A stretch of 64,000 nucleotides of DNA, taken from contig OZ024871.1 of assembly GCA_964017185.1 (NCBI GenBank), positions 9,478,214-9,542,213 of the forward strand. The letters run 5' to 3'. The stretch comes from Rugalucina vietnamica (taxonomy: Eukaryota > Mollusca > Bivalvia > Lucinida > Lucinidae). The notes below the pieces were generated by a model that saw only the letters and a list, made by a program, of their open reading frames with translations, searched no databases and was not told the origin of the DNA. A program made the position numbers and the translations under genes. This document shows, piece by piece, positions 23,301 through 37,700 of this stretch (positions are counted from its first letter, which is position 1; every line of letters starts with the position of its first letter).

Positions 23301-26300
23301 TTAACATTGTCACCTATGGAAAACCTAATGGTGAAATGCAACCTAAAGGGAGATTGACGAGACAAGACTATTGCTTGGCTTTTCCTCTCTCTTGCGAAAA
23401 TTACTGACTACAGCCGGTATGTGTCTCTTCTTTTCTGGAAAACACTCTCTTCTGAATGAAATCCATACACAGAGTCCATGAGAAAGCGAAAAATTCATTG
23501 ATTTTAGTGTCATTTTTGTAATGGGGTCCAAGCACTCGTTTTGTGGTCCTACAGTCTTTCACGTTGGGGTAGGGGGTGGGGATAAAGAAATGGCAAAGTG
23601 GCTCTTGTTGTTAATACTATGTAACAGCCAACTTTTCCTGGAACGAAAGCAGTGTCATGTGGCTGTAACAAAATGCGACTTGGTAACATAGAAACTAATT
23701 TGATGTCGAAACTCGGCTTCAAGCAGAATCAAGCATCTACTGAGAACAGGCTTATTCGTGGCCTACTTATACATAAAATGTCATATTGCCAGTAAATCAT
23801 TTGTCTCGTAAAGCTTGGGTTCGCTGTTTTACTATGATCCATGTGAGTTTTACGCATTTTCACAGTCACATGGCTCATTTACCCCTTATAATGCATGGTT
23901 GCTATGGAAAATTCGTTGTTTTACAATTTTCCACAATAAAATGGGGGTATACAGGTCTAGAAAAAGTATGTCTGTAATACCAAAAAATACGTGGCTGGAA
24001 CATTTCATCTGACATTTTGCATTGTCTAAATATTCGTGTAACATTCTGAAGAATAAAATGATACATTAATAAAATACAATGCAAATTAGGTTAGATTTAC
24101 TCAGCATTATTTCTCAAAATCGCAAATTAGAACAAATACGCTAAAATGAGGTGGGTGAGCATGTTTGCGAGTAAATGATTTGTATTGTAAGGAGTGTATG
24201 TGCTGTTTTACAAGGAATCATGTGTGTTTTACGCATTTAGACAGTTATGTGGATCGTTTTACCTGTCATAACGCATGGTTGCTATGGAAAATTCGTATTT
24301 CCAATTTTCTTCAATAAATTGGGGGTATACCTAGAAAATGTATGCTAATTATTGTGCACATGCGTTTTTTGAACATTTTATCTGATGTTTTGTGTTGTAC
24401 ACATATTTATGCAACATGTTGAAGAATAACATGATGCATAAATGGAATACAATACAAATTAGGGTCGATTTTCTTATCAGTATTTCTCAAAATCGCAAAT
24501 TCAAGCCACTTGGTAAAAATGAGGTGGGTGGGCATGCTTAATTGGCCATAATCGGAAAACCAGTTAACCGATCTCACTCAAACTTTGCATAAATGCTACA
24601 CGTATAGTAAGTTTGCACAAAATACGTTCCTTTGATAGAATACAGCAAATTAAGGAATCAATTTAGGGTACACACTACTAAATATTCATGAGTACTCGCC
24701 CCGCCTTTTTCGGGGAGAGCATTTACTTTGTATTAGAGACAAAAATGACGTCACCTGTCAATAATCGTTGATTGATTTCCGCTGTGAAGTGTTTGTTTTA
24801 AAACTTGAAACATGCGCCGTTTCGAATGCCATGTTTTAGTCGATAAATCCCGGTATCGGATGGGAACGGGACGGACTTTTCTGCATGAAGCCCTCTGAAG
24901 ACCCACCCGCATTACGAAACATGGTTTCTGAGGGTGCTTCCGTTTAACGGGACATAGCTTTGAATTGAGTAGGTAAACATGCTATTAATTTTCATTTAAA
25001 TTAATGGGCTATGATGAACGTTTAAAATGAGACCAGTCTTGTGAATTTTGTATGTCTAGTTTTCGAGCTAGGTGACAAAACGTTAACATTGTCACCTATG
25101 GAAAACCTAATGGTGAAATGCAACCTAAAGGGAGATTGACGAGACAAGACTATTGCTTGGCTTTTCCTCTCTCTTGCGAAAATTACTGACTACAGCCGGT
25201 ATGTGTCTCTTCTTTTCTGGAAAACACTCTCTTCTGAATGAAATCCATACACAGAGTCCATGAGAAAGCGAAAAATTCATTGATTTTAGTGTCATTTTTG
25301 TAATGGGGTCCAAGCACTCGTTTTGTGGTCCTACAGTCTTTCACGTTGGGGTAGGGGGTGGGGATAAAGAAATGGCAAAGTGGCTCTTGTTGTTAATACT
25401 ATGTAACAGCCAACTTTTCCTGGAACGAAAGCAGTGTCATGTGGCTGTAACAAAATGCGACTTGGTAACATAGAAACTAATTTGATGTCGAAACTCGGCT
25501 TCAAGCAGAATCAAGCATCTACTGAGAACAGGCTTATTCGTGGCCTACTTATACATAAAATGTCATATTGCCAGTAAATCATTTGTCTCGTAAAGCTTGG
25601 GTTCGCTGTTTTACTATGATCCATGTGAGTTTTACGCATTTTCACAGTCACATGGCTCATTTACCCCTTATAATGCATGGTTGCTATGGAAAATTCGTTG
25701 TTTTACAATTTTCCACAATAAAATGGGGGTATACAGGTCTAGAAAAAGTATGTCTGTAATACCAAAAAATACGTGGCTGGAACATTTCATCTGACATTTT
25801 GCATTGTCTAAATATTCGTGTAACATTCTGAAGAATAAAATGATACATTAATAAAATACAATGCAAATTAGGTTAGATTTACTCAGCATTATTTCTCAAA
25901 ATCGCAAATTAGAACAAATACGCTAAAATGAGGTGGGTGAGCATGTTTGCGAGTAAATGATTTGTATTGTAAGGAGTGTATGTGCTGTTTTACAAGGAAT
26001 CATGTGTGTTTTACGCATTTAGACAGTTATGTGGATCGTTTTACCTGTCATAACGCATGGTTGCTATGGAAAATTCGTATTTCCAATTTTCTTCAATAAA
26101 TTGGGGGTATACCTAGAAAATGTATGCTAATTATTGTGCACATGCGTTTTTTGAACATTTTATCTGATGTTTTGTGTTGTACACATATTTATGCAACATG
26201 TTGAAGAATAACATGATGCATAAATGGAATACAATACAAATTAGGGTCGATTTTCTTATCAGTATTTCTCAAAATCGCAAATTCAAGCCACTTGGTAAAA

Positions 26301-29300
26301 ATGAGGTGGGTGGGCATGCTTAATTGGCCATAATCGGAAAACCAGTTAACCGATCTCACTCAAACTTTGCATAAATGCTACACGTATAGTAAGTTTGCAC
26401 AAAATACGTTCCTTTGATAGAATACAGCAAATTAAGGAATCAATTTAGGGTACACACTACTAAATATTCATGAGTACTCGCCCCGCCTTTTTCGGGGAGA
26501 GCATTTACTTTGTATTAGAGACAAAAATGACGTCACCTGTCAATAATCGTTGATTGATTTCCGCTGTGAAGTGTTTGTTTTAAAACTTGAAACATGCGCC
26601 GTTTCGAATGCCATGTTTTAGTCGATAAATCCCGGTATCGGATGGGAACGGGACGGACTTTTCTGCATGAAGCCCTCTGAAGACCCACCCGCATTACGAA
26701 ACATGGTTTCTGAGGGTGCTTCCGTTTAACGGGACATAGCTTTGAATTGAGTAGGTAAACATGCTATTAATTTTCATTTAAATTAATGGGCTATGATGAA
26801 CGTTTAAAATGAGACCAGTCTTGTGAATTTTGTATGTCTAGTTTTCGAGCTAGGTGACAAAACGTTAACATTGTCACCTATGGAAAACCTAATGGTGAAA
26901 TGCAACCTAAAGGGAGATTGACGAGACAAGACTATTGCTTGGCTTTTCCTCTCTCTTGCGAAAATTACTGACTACAGCCGGTATGTGTCTCTTCTTTTCT
27001 GGAAAACACTCTCTTCTGAATGAAATCCATACACAGAGTCCATGAGAAAGCGAAAAATTCATTGATTTTAGTGTCATTTTTGTAATGGGGTCCAAGCACT
27101 CGTTTTGTGGTCCTACAGTCTTTCACGTTGGGGTAGGGGGTGGGGATAAAGAAATGGCAAAGTGGCTCTTGTTGTTAATACTATGTAACAGCCAACTTTT
27201 CCTGGAACGAAAGCAGTGTCATGTGGCTGTAACAAAATGCGACTTGGTAACATAGAAACTAATTTGATGTCGAAACTCGGCTTCAAGCAGAATCAAGCAT
27301 CTACTGAGAACAGGCTTATTCGTGGCCTACTTATACATAAAATGTCATATTGCCAGTAAATCATTTGTCTCGTAAAGCTTGGGTTCGCTGTTTTACTATG
27401 ATCCATGTGAGTTTTACGCATTTTCACAGTCACATGGCTCATTTACCCCTTATAATGCATGGTTGCTATGGAAAATTCGTTGTTTTACAATTTTCCACAA
27501 TAAAATGGGGGTATACAGGTCTAGAAAAAGTATGTCTGTAATACCAAAAAATACGTGGCTGGAACATTTCATCTGACATTTTGCATTGTCTAAATATTCG
27601 TGTAACATTCTGAAGAATAAAATGATACATTAATAAAATACAATGCAAATTAGGTTAGATTTACTCAGCATTATTTCTCAAAATCGCAAATTAGAACAAA
27701 TACGCTAAAATGAGGTGGGTGAGCATGTTTGCGAGTAAATGATTTGTATTGTAAGGAGTGTATGTGCTGTTTTACAAGGAATCATGTGTGTTTTACGCAT
27801 TTAGACAGTTATGTGGATCGTTTTACCTGTCATAACGCATGGTTGCTATGGAAAATTCGTATTTCCAATTTTCTTCAATAAATTGGGGGTATACCTAGAA
27901 AATGTATGCTAATTATTGTGCACATGCGTTTTTTGAACATTTTATCTGATGTTTTGTGTTGTACACATATTTATGCAACATGTTGAAGAATAACATGATG
28001 CATAAATGGAATACAATACAAATTAGGGTCGATTTTCTTATCAGTATTTCTCAAAATCGCAAATTCAAGCCACTTGGTAAAAATGAGGTGGGTGGGCATG
28101 CTTAATTGGCCATAATCGGAAAACCAGTTAACCGATCTCACTCAAACTTTGCATAAATGCTACACGTATAGTAAGTTTGCACAAAATACGTCCCTTTGAT
28201 AGAATACAGCAAATTAAGGAATCAATTTAGGGTACACACTACTAAATATTCATGAGTACTCGCCCCGCCTTTTTCGGGGAGAGCATTTACTTTGTATTAG
28301 AGACAAAAATGACGTCACCTGTCAATAATCGTTGATTGATTTCCGCTGTGAAGTGTTTGTTTTAAAACTTGAAACATGCGCCGTTTCGAATGCCATGTTT
28401 TAGTCGATAAATCCCGGTATCGGATGGGAACGGGACGGACTTTTCTGCATGAAGCCCTCTGAAGACCCACCCGCATTACGAAACATGGTTTCTGAGGGTG
28501 CTTCCGTTTAACGGGACATAGCTTTGAATTGAGTAGGTAAACATGCTATTAATTTTCATTTAAATTAATGGGCTATGATGAACGTTTAAAATGAGACCAG
28601 TCTTGTGAATTTTGTATGTCTAGTTTTCGAGCTAGGTGACAAAACGTTAACATTGTCACCTATGGAAAACCTAATGGTGAAATGCAACCTAAAGGGAGAT
28701 TGACGAGACAAGACTATTGCTTGGCTTTTCCTCTCTCTTGCGAAAATTACTGACTACAGCCGGTATGTGTCTCTTCTTTTCTGGAAAACACTCTCTTCTG
28801 AATGAAATCCATACACAGAGTCCATGAGAAAGCGAAAAATTCATTGATTTTAGTGTCATTTTTGTAATGGGGTCCAAGCACTCGTTTTGTGGTCCTACAG
28901 TCTTTCACGTTGGGGTAGGGGGTGGGGATAAAGAAATGGCAAAGTGGCTCTTGTTGTTAATACTATGTAACAGCCAACTTTTCCTGGAACGAAAGCAGTG
29001 TCATGTGGCTGTAACAAAATGCGACTTGGTAACATAGAAACTAATTTGATGTCGAAACTCGGCTTCAAGCAGAATCAAGCATCTACTGAGAACAGGCTTA
29101 TTCGTGGCCTACTTATACATAAAATGTCATATTGCCAGTAAATCATTTGTCTCGTAAAGCTTGGGTTCGCTGTTTTACTATGATCCATGTGAGTTTTACG
29201 CATTTTCACAGTCACATGGCTCATTTACCCCTTATAATGCATGGTTGCTATGGAAAATTCGTTGTTTTACAATTTTCCACAATAAAATGGGGGTATACAG

Positions 29301-32300
29301 GTCTAGAAAAAGTATGTCTGTAATACCAAAAAATACGTGGCTGGAACATTTCATCTGACATTTTGCATTGTCTAAATATTCGTGTAACATTCTGAAGAAT
29401 AAAATGATACATTAATAAAATACAATGCAAATTAGGTTAGATTTACTCAGCATTATTTCTCAAAATCGCAAATTAGAACAAATACGCTAAAATGAGGTGG
29501 GTGAGCATGTTTGCGAGTAAATGATTTGTATTGTAAGGAGTGTATGTGCTGTTTTACAAGGAATCATGTGTGTTTTACGCATTTAGACAGTTATGTGGAT
29601 CGTTTTACCTGTCATAACGCATGGTTGCTATGGAAAATTCGTATTTCCAATTTTCTTCAATAAATTGGGGGTATACCTAGAAAATGTATGCTAATTATTG
29701 TGCACATGCGTTTTTTGAACATTTTATCTGATGTTTTGTGTTGTACACATATTTATGCAACATGTTGAAGAATAACATGATGCATAAATGGAATACAATA
29801 CAAATTAGGGTCGATTTTCTTATCAGTATTTCTCAAAATCGCAAATTCAAGCCACTTGGTAAAAATAAGGTGGGTGGGCATGCTTAATTGGCCATAATCG
29901 GAAAACCAGTTAACCGATCTCACTCAAACTTTGCATAAATGCTACACGTATAGTAAGTTTGCACAAAATACGTTCCTTTGATAGAATACAGCAAATTAAG
30001 GAATCAATTTAGGGTACACACTACTAAATATTCATGAGTACTCGCCCCGCCTTTTTCGGGGAGAGCATTTACTTTGTATTAGAGACAAAAATGACGTCAC
30101 CTGTCAATAATCGTTGATTGATTTCCGCTGTGAAGTGTTTGTTTTAAAACTTGAAACATGCGCCGTTTCGAATGCCATGTTTTAGTCGATAAATCCCGGT
30201 ATCGGATGGGAACGGGACGGACTTTTCTGCATGAAGCCCTCTGAAGACCCACCCGCATTACGAAACATGGTTTCTGAGGGTGCTTCCGTTTAACGGGACA
30301 TAGCTTTGAATTGAGTAGGTAAACATGCTATTAATTTTCATTTAAATTAATGGGCTATGATGAACGTTTAAAATGAGACCAGTCTTGTGAATTTTGTATG
30401 TCTAGTTTTCGAGCTAGGTGACAAAACGTTAACATTGTCACCTATGGAAAACCTAATGGTGAAATGCAACCTAAAGGGAGATTGACGAGACAAGACTATT
30501 GCTTGGCTTTTCCTCTCTCTTGCGAAAATTACTGACTACAGCCGGTATGTGTCTCTTCTTTTCTGGAAAACACTCTCTTCTGAATGAAATCCATACACAG
30601 AGTCCATGAGAAAGCGAAAAATTCATTGATTTTAGTGTCATTTTTGTAATGGGGTCCAAGCACTCGTTTTGTGGTCCTACAGTCTTTCACGTTGGGGTAG
30701 GGGGTGGGGATAAAGAAATGGCAAAGTGGCTCTTGTTGTTAATACTATGTAACAGCCAACTTTTCCTGGAACGAAAGCAGTGTCATGTGGCTGTAACAAA
30801 ATGCGACTTGGTAACATAGAAACTAATTTGATGTCGAAACTCGGCTTCAAGCAGAATCAAGCATCTACTGAGAACAGGCTTATTCGTGGCCTACTTATAC
30901 ATAAAATGTCATATTGCCAGTAAATCATTTGTCTCGTAAAGCTTGGGTTCGCTGTTTTACTATGATCCATGTGAGTTTTACGCATTTTCACAGTCACATG
31001 GCTCATTTACCCCTTATAATGCATGGTTGCTATGGAAAATTCGTTGTTTTACAATTTTCCACAATAAAATGGGGGTATACAGGTCTAGAAAAAGTATGTC
31101 TGTAATACCAAAAAATACGTGGCTGGAACATTTCATCTGACATTTTGCATTGTCTAAATATTCGTGTAACATTCTGAAGAATAAAATGATACATTAATAA
31201 AATACAATGCAAATTAGGTTAGATTTACTCAGCATTATTTCTCAAAATCGCAAATTAGAACAAATACGCTAAAATGAGGTGGGTGAGCATGTTTGCGAGT
31301 AAATGATTTGTATTGTAAGGAGTGTATGTGCTGTTTTACAAGGAATCATGTGTGTTTTACGCATTTAGACAGTTATGTGGATCGTTTTACCTGTCATAAC
31401 GCATGGTTGCTATGGAAAATTCGTATTTCCAATTTTCTTCAATAAATTGGGGGTATACCTAGAAAATGTATGCTAATTATTGTGCACATGCGTTTTTTGA
31501 ACATTTTATCTGATGTTTTGTGTTGTACACATATTTATGCAACATGTTGAAGAATAACATGATGCATAAATGGAATACAATACAAATTAGGGTCGATTTT
31601 CTTATCAGTATTTCTCAAAATCGCAAATTCAAGCCACTTGGTAAAAATGAGGTGGGTGGGCATGCTTAATTGGCCATAATCGGAAAACCAGTTAACCGAT
31701 CTCACTCAAACTTTGCATAAATGCTACACGTATAGTAAGTTTGCACAAAATACGTTCCTTTGATAGAATACAGCAAATTAAGGAATCAATTTAGGGTACA
31801 CACTACTAAATATTCATGAGTACTCGCCCCGCCTTTTTCGGGGAGAGCATTTACTTTGTATTAGAGACAAAAATGACGTCACCTGTCAATAATCGTTGAT
31901 TGATTTCCGCTGTGAAGTGTTTGTTTTAAAACTTGAAACATGCGCCGTTTCGAATGCCATGTTTTAGTCGATAAATCCCGGTATCGGATGGGAACGGGAC
32001 GGACTTTTCTGCATGAAGCCCTCTGAAGACCCACCCGCATTACGAAACATGGTTTCTGAGGGTGCTTCCGTTTAACGGGACATAGCTTTGAATTGAGTAG
32101 GTAAACATGCTATTAATTTTCATTTAAATTAATGGGCTATGATGAACGTTTAAAATGAGACCAGTCTTGTGAATTTTGTATGTCTAGTTTTCGAGCTAGG
32201 TGACAAAACGTTAACATTGTCACCTATGGAAAACCTAATGGTGAAATGCAACCTAAAGGGAGATTGACGAGACAAGACTATTGCTTGGCTTTTCCTCTCT

Positions 32301-34716
32301 CTTGCGAAAATTACTGACTACAGCCGGTATGTGTCTCTTCTTTTCTGGAAAACACTCTCTTCTGAATGAAATCCATACACAGAGTCCATGAGAAAGCGAA
32401 AAATTCATTGATTTTAGTGTCATTTTTGTAATGGGGTCCAAGCACTCGTTTTGTGGTCCTACAGTCTTTCACGTTGGGGTAGGGGGTGGGGATAAAGAAA
32501 TGGCAAAGTGGCTCTTGTTGTTAATACTATGTAACAGCCAACTTTTCCTGGAACGAAAGCAGTGTCATGTGGCTGTAACAAAATGCGACTTGGTAACATA
32601 GAAACTAATTTGATGTCGAAACTCGGCTTCAAGCAGAATCAAGCATCTACTGAGAACAGGCTTATTCGTGGCCTACTTATACATAAAATGTCATATTGCC
32701 AGTAAATCATTTGTCTCGTAAAGCTTGGGTTCGCTGTTTTACTATGATCCATGTGAGTTTTACGCATTTTCACAGTCACATGGCTCATTTACCCCTTATA
32801 ATGCATGGTTGCTATGGAAAATTCGTTGTTTTACAATTTTCCACAATAAAATGGGGGTATACAGGTCTAGAAAAAGTATGTCTGTAATACCAAAAAATAC
32901 GTGGCTGGAACATTTCATCTGACATTTTGCATTGTCTAAATATTCGTGTAACATTCTGAAGAATAAAATGATACATTAATAAAATACAATGCAAATTAGG
33001 TTAGATTTACTCAGCATTATTTCTCAAAATCGCAAATTAGAACAAATACGCTAAAATGAGGTGGGTGAGCATGTTTGCGAGTAAATGATTTGTATTGTAA
33101 GGAGTGTATGTGCTGTTTTACAAGGAATCATGTGTGTTTTACGCATTTAGACAGTTATGTGGATCGTTTTACCTGTCATAACGCATGGTTGCTATGGAAA
33201 ATTCGTATTTCCAATTTTCTTCAATAAATTGGGGGTATACCTAGAAAATGTATGCTAATTATTGTGCACATGCGTTTTTTGAACATTTTATCTGATGTTT
33301 TGTGTTGTACACATATTTATGCAACATGTTGAAGAATAACATGATGCATAAATGGAATACAATACAAATTAGGGTCGATTTTCTTATCAGTATTTCTCAA
33401 AATCGCAAATTCAAGCCACTTGGTAAAAATGAGGTGGGTGGGCATGCTTAATTGGCCATAATCGGAAAACCAGTTAACCGATCTCACTCAAACTTTGCAT
33501 AAATGCTACACGTATAGTAAGTTTGCACAAAATACGTTCCTTTGATAGAATACAGCAAATTAAGGAATCAATTTAAAGGGAGATTGACGAGACAAGACTA
33601 TTGCTTGGCTTTTCCTCTCTCTTGCGAAAATTACTGACTACAGCCGGTATGTGTCTCTTCTTTTCTGGAAAACACTCTCTTCTGAATGAAATCCATACAC
33701 AGAGTCCATGAGAAAGCGAAAAATTCATTGATTTTAGTGTCATTTTTGTAATGGGGTCCAAGCACTCGTTTTGTGGTCCTACAGTCTTTCACGTTGGGGT
33801 AGGGGGTGGGGATAAAGAAATGGCAAAGTGGCTCTTGTTGTTAATACTATGTAACAGCCAACTTTTCCTGGAACGAAAGCAGTGTCATGTGGCTGTAACA
33901 AAATGCGACTTGGTAACATAGAAACTAATTTGATGTCGAAACTCGGCTTCAAGCAGAATCAAGCATCTACTGAGAACAGGCTTATTCGTGGCCTACTTAT
34001 ACATAAAATGTCATATTGCCAGTAAATCATTTGTCTCGTAAAGCTTGGGTTCGCTGTTTTACTATGATCCATGTGAGTTTTACGCATTTTCACAGTCACA
34101 TGGCTCATTTACCCCTTATAATGCATGGTTGCTATGGAAAATTCGTTGTTTTACAATTTTCCACAATAAAATGGGGGTATACAGGTCTAGAAAAAGTATG
34201 TCTGTAATACCAAAAAATACGTGGCTGGAACATTTCATCTGACATTTTGCATTGTCTAAATATTCGTGTAACATTCTGAAGAATAAAATGATACATTAAT
34301 AAAATACAATGCAAATTAGGTTAGATTTACTCAGCATTATTTCTCAAAATCGCAAATTAGAACAAATACGCTAAAATGAGGTGGGTGAGCATGTTTGCGA
34401 GTAAATGATTTGTATTGTAAGGAGTGTATGTGCTGTTTTACAAGGAATCATGTGTGTTTTACGCATTTAGACAGTTATGTGGATCGTTTTACCTGTCATA
34501 ACGCATGGTTGCTATGGAAAATTCGTATTTCCAATTTTCTTCAATAAATTGGGGGTATACCTAGAAAATGTATGCTAATTATTGTGCACATGCGTTTTTT
34601 GAACATTTTATCTGATGTTTTGTGTTGTACACATATTTATGCAACATGTTGAAGAATAACATGATGCATAAATGGAATACAATACAAATTAGGGTCGATT
34701 TTCTTATCAGTATTTC
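17359..34716. repeat. Higher-order repeat copy 2 (9 full + 1 short unit)
   Basis: Full units start at 17359, 19141, 20923, 22705, 24487, 26269, 28051, 29833 and 31615; the short unit starts at 33397. Private differences are C to T at 23158 (unit position 454), T to C at 28192 (142) and G to A at 29867 (35). The order and length of all ten units match copy 1 exactly. Confidence 0.93.
33397..34716. repeat. Short satellite unit 2 (same deletion)
   Basis: The join falls at 33575/33576 and has the same flanking bases as the other short units, 17,358 bp after the first. No private base change was seen. The identity of the break argues for one original deletion copied with the whole ten-unit block. 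Confidence 0.96.
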
Positions 34717-37700
34717 TCAAAATCGCAAATTCAAGCCACTTGGTAAAAATGAGGTGGGTGGGCATGCTTAATTGGCCATAATCGGAAAACCAGTTAACCG
34801 ATCTCACTCAAACTTTGCATAAATGCTACACGTATAGTAAGTTTGCACAAAATACGTTCCTTTGATAGAATACAGCAAATTAAGGAATCAATTTAGGGTA
34901 CACACTACTAAATATTCATGAGTACTCGCCCCGCCTTTTTCGGGGAGAGCATTTACTTTGTATTAGAGACAAAAATGACGTCACCTGTCAATAATCGTTG
35001 ATTGATTTCCGCTGTGAAGTGTTTGTTTTAAAACTTGAAACATGCGCCGTTTCGAATGCCATGTTTTAGTCGATAAATCCCGGTATCGGATGGGAACGGG
35101 ACGGACTTTTCTGCATGAAGCCCTCTGAAGACCCACCCGCATTACGAAACATGGTTTCTGAGGGTGCTTCCGTTTAACGGGACATAGCTTTGAATTGAGT
35201 AGGTAAACATGCTATTAATTTTCATTTAAATTAATGGGCTATGATGAACGTTTAAAATGAGACCAGTCTTGTGAATTTTGTATGTCTAGTTTTCGAGCTA
35301 GGTGACAAAACGTTAACATTGTCACCTATGGAAAACCTAATGGTGAAATGCAACCTAAAGGGAGATTGACGAGACAAGACTATTGCTTGGCTTTTCCTCT
35401 CTCTTGCGAAAATTACTGACTACAGCCGGTATGTGTCTCTTCTTTTCTGGAAAACACTCTCTTCTGAATGAAATCCATACACAGAGTCCATGAGAAAGCG
35501 AAAAATTCATTGATTTTAGTGTCATTTTTGTAATGGGGTCCAAGCACTCGTTTTGTGGTCCTACAGTCTTTCACGTTGGGGTAGGGGGTGGGGATAAAGA
35601 AATGGCAAAGTGGCTCTTGTTGTTAATACTATGTAACAGCCAACTTTTCCTGGAACGAAAGCAGTGTCATGTGGCTGTAACAAAATGCGACTTGGTAACA
35701 TAGAAACTAATTTGATGTCGAAACTCGGCTTCAAGCAGAATCAAGCATCTACTGAGAACAGGCTTATTCGTGGCCTACTTATACATAAAATGTCATATTG
35801 CCAGTAAATCATTTGTCTCGTAAAGCTTGGGTTCGCTGTTTTACTATGATCCATGTGAGTTTTACGCATTTTCACAGTCACATGGCTCATTTACCCCTTA
35901 TAATGCATGGTTGCTATGGAAAATTCGTTGTTTTACAATTTTCCACAATAAAATGGGGGTATACAGGTCTAGAAAAAGTATGTCTGTAATACCAAAAAAT
36001 ACGTGGCTGGAACATTTCATCTGACATTTTGCATTGTCTAAATATTCGTGTAACATTCTGAAGAATAAAATGATACATTAATAAAATACAATGCAAATTA
36101 GGTTAGATTTACTCAGCATTATTTCTCAAAATCGCAAATTAGAACAAATACGCTAAAATGAGGTGGGTGAGCATGTTTGCGAGTAAATGATTTGTATTGT
36201 AAGGAGTGTATGTGCTGTTTTACAAGGAATCATGTGTGTTTTACGCATTTAGACAGTTATGTGGATCGTTTTACCTGTCATAACGCATGGTTGCTATGGA
36301 AAATTCGTATTTCCAATTTTCTTCAATAAATTGGGGGTATACCTAGAAAATGTATGCTAATTATTGTGCACATGCGTTTTTTGAACATTTTATCTGATGT
36401 TTTGTGTTGTACACATATTTATGCAACATGTTGAAGAATAACATGATGCATAAATGGAATACAATACAAATTAGGGTCGATTTTCTTATCAGTATTTCTC
36501 AAAATCGCAAATTCAAGCCACTTGGTAAAAATGAGGTGGGTGGGCATGCTTAATTGGCCATAATCGGAAAACCAGTTAACCGATCTCACTCAAACTTTGC
36601 ATAAATGCTACACGTATAGTAAGTTTGCACAAAATACGTTCCTTTGATAGAATACAGCAAATTAAGGAATCAATTTAGGGTACACACTACTAAATATTCA
36701 TGAGTACTCGCCCCGCCTTTTTCGGGGAGAGCATTTACTTTGTATTAGAGACAAAAATGACGTCACCTGTCAATAATCGTTGATTGATTTCCGCTGTGAA
36801 GTGTTTGTTTTAAAACTTGAAACATGCGCCGTTTCGAATGCCATGTTTTAGTCGATAAATCCCGGTATCGGATGGGAACGGGACGGACTTTTCTGCATGA
36901 AGCCCTCTGAAGACCCACCCGCATTACGAAACATGGTTTCTGAGGGTGCTTCCGTTTAACGGGACATAGCTTTGAATTGAGTAGGTAAACATGCTATTAA
37001 TTTTCATTTAAATTAATGGGCTATGATGAACGTTTAAAATGAGACCAGTCTTGTGAATTTTGTATGTCTAGTTTTCGAGCTAGGTGACAAAACGTTAACA
37101 TTGTCACCTATGGAAAACCTAATGGTGAAATGCAACCTAAAGGGAGATTGACGAGACAAGACTATTGCTTGGCTTTTCCTCTCTCTTGCGAAAATTACTG
37201 ACTACAGCCGGTATGTGTCTCTTCTTTTCTGGAAAACACTCTCTTCTGAATGAAATCCATACACAGAGTCCATGAGAAAGCGAAAAATTCATTGATTTTA
37301 GTGTCATTTTTGTAATGGGGTCCAAGCACTCGTTTTGTGGTCCTACAGTCTTTCACGTTGGGGTAGGGGGTGGGGATAAAGAAATGGCAAAGTGGCTCTT
37401 GTTGTTAATACTATGTAACAGCCAACTTTTCCTGGAACGAAAGCAGTGTCATGTGGCTGTAACAAAATGCGACTTGGTAACATAGAAACTAATTTGATGT
37501 CGAAACTCGGCTTCAAGCAGAATCAAGCATCTACTGAGAACAGGCTTATTCGTGGCCTACTTATACATAAAATGTCATATTGCCAGTAAATCATTTGTCT
37601 CGTAAAGCTTGGGTTCGCTGTTTTACTATGATCCATGTGAGTTTTACGCATTTTCACAGTCACATGGCTCATTTACCCCTTATAATGCATGGTTGCTATG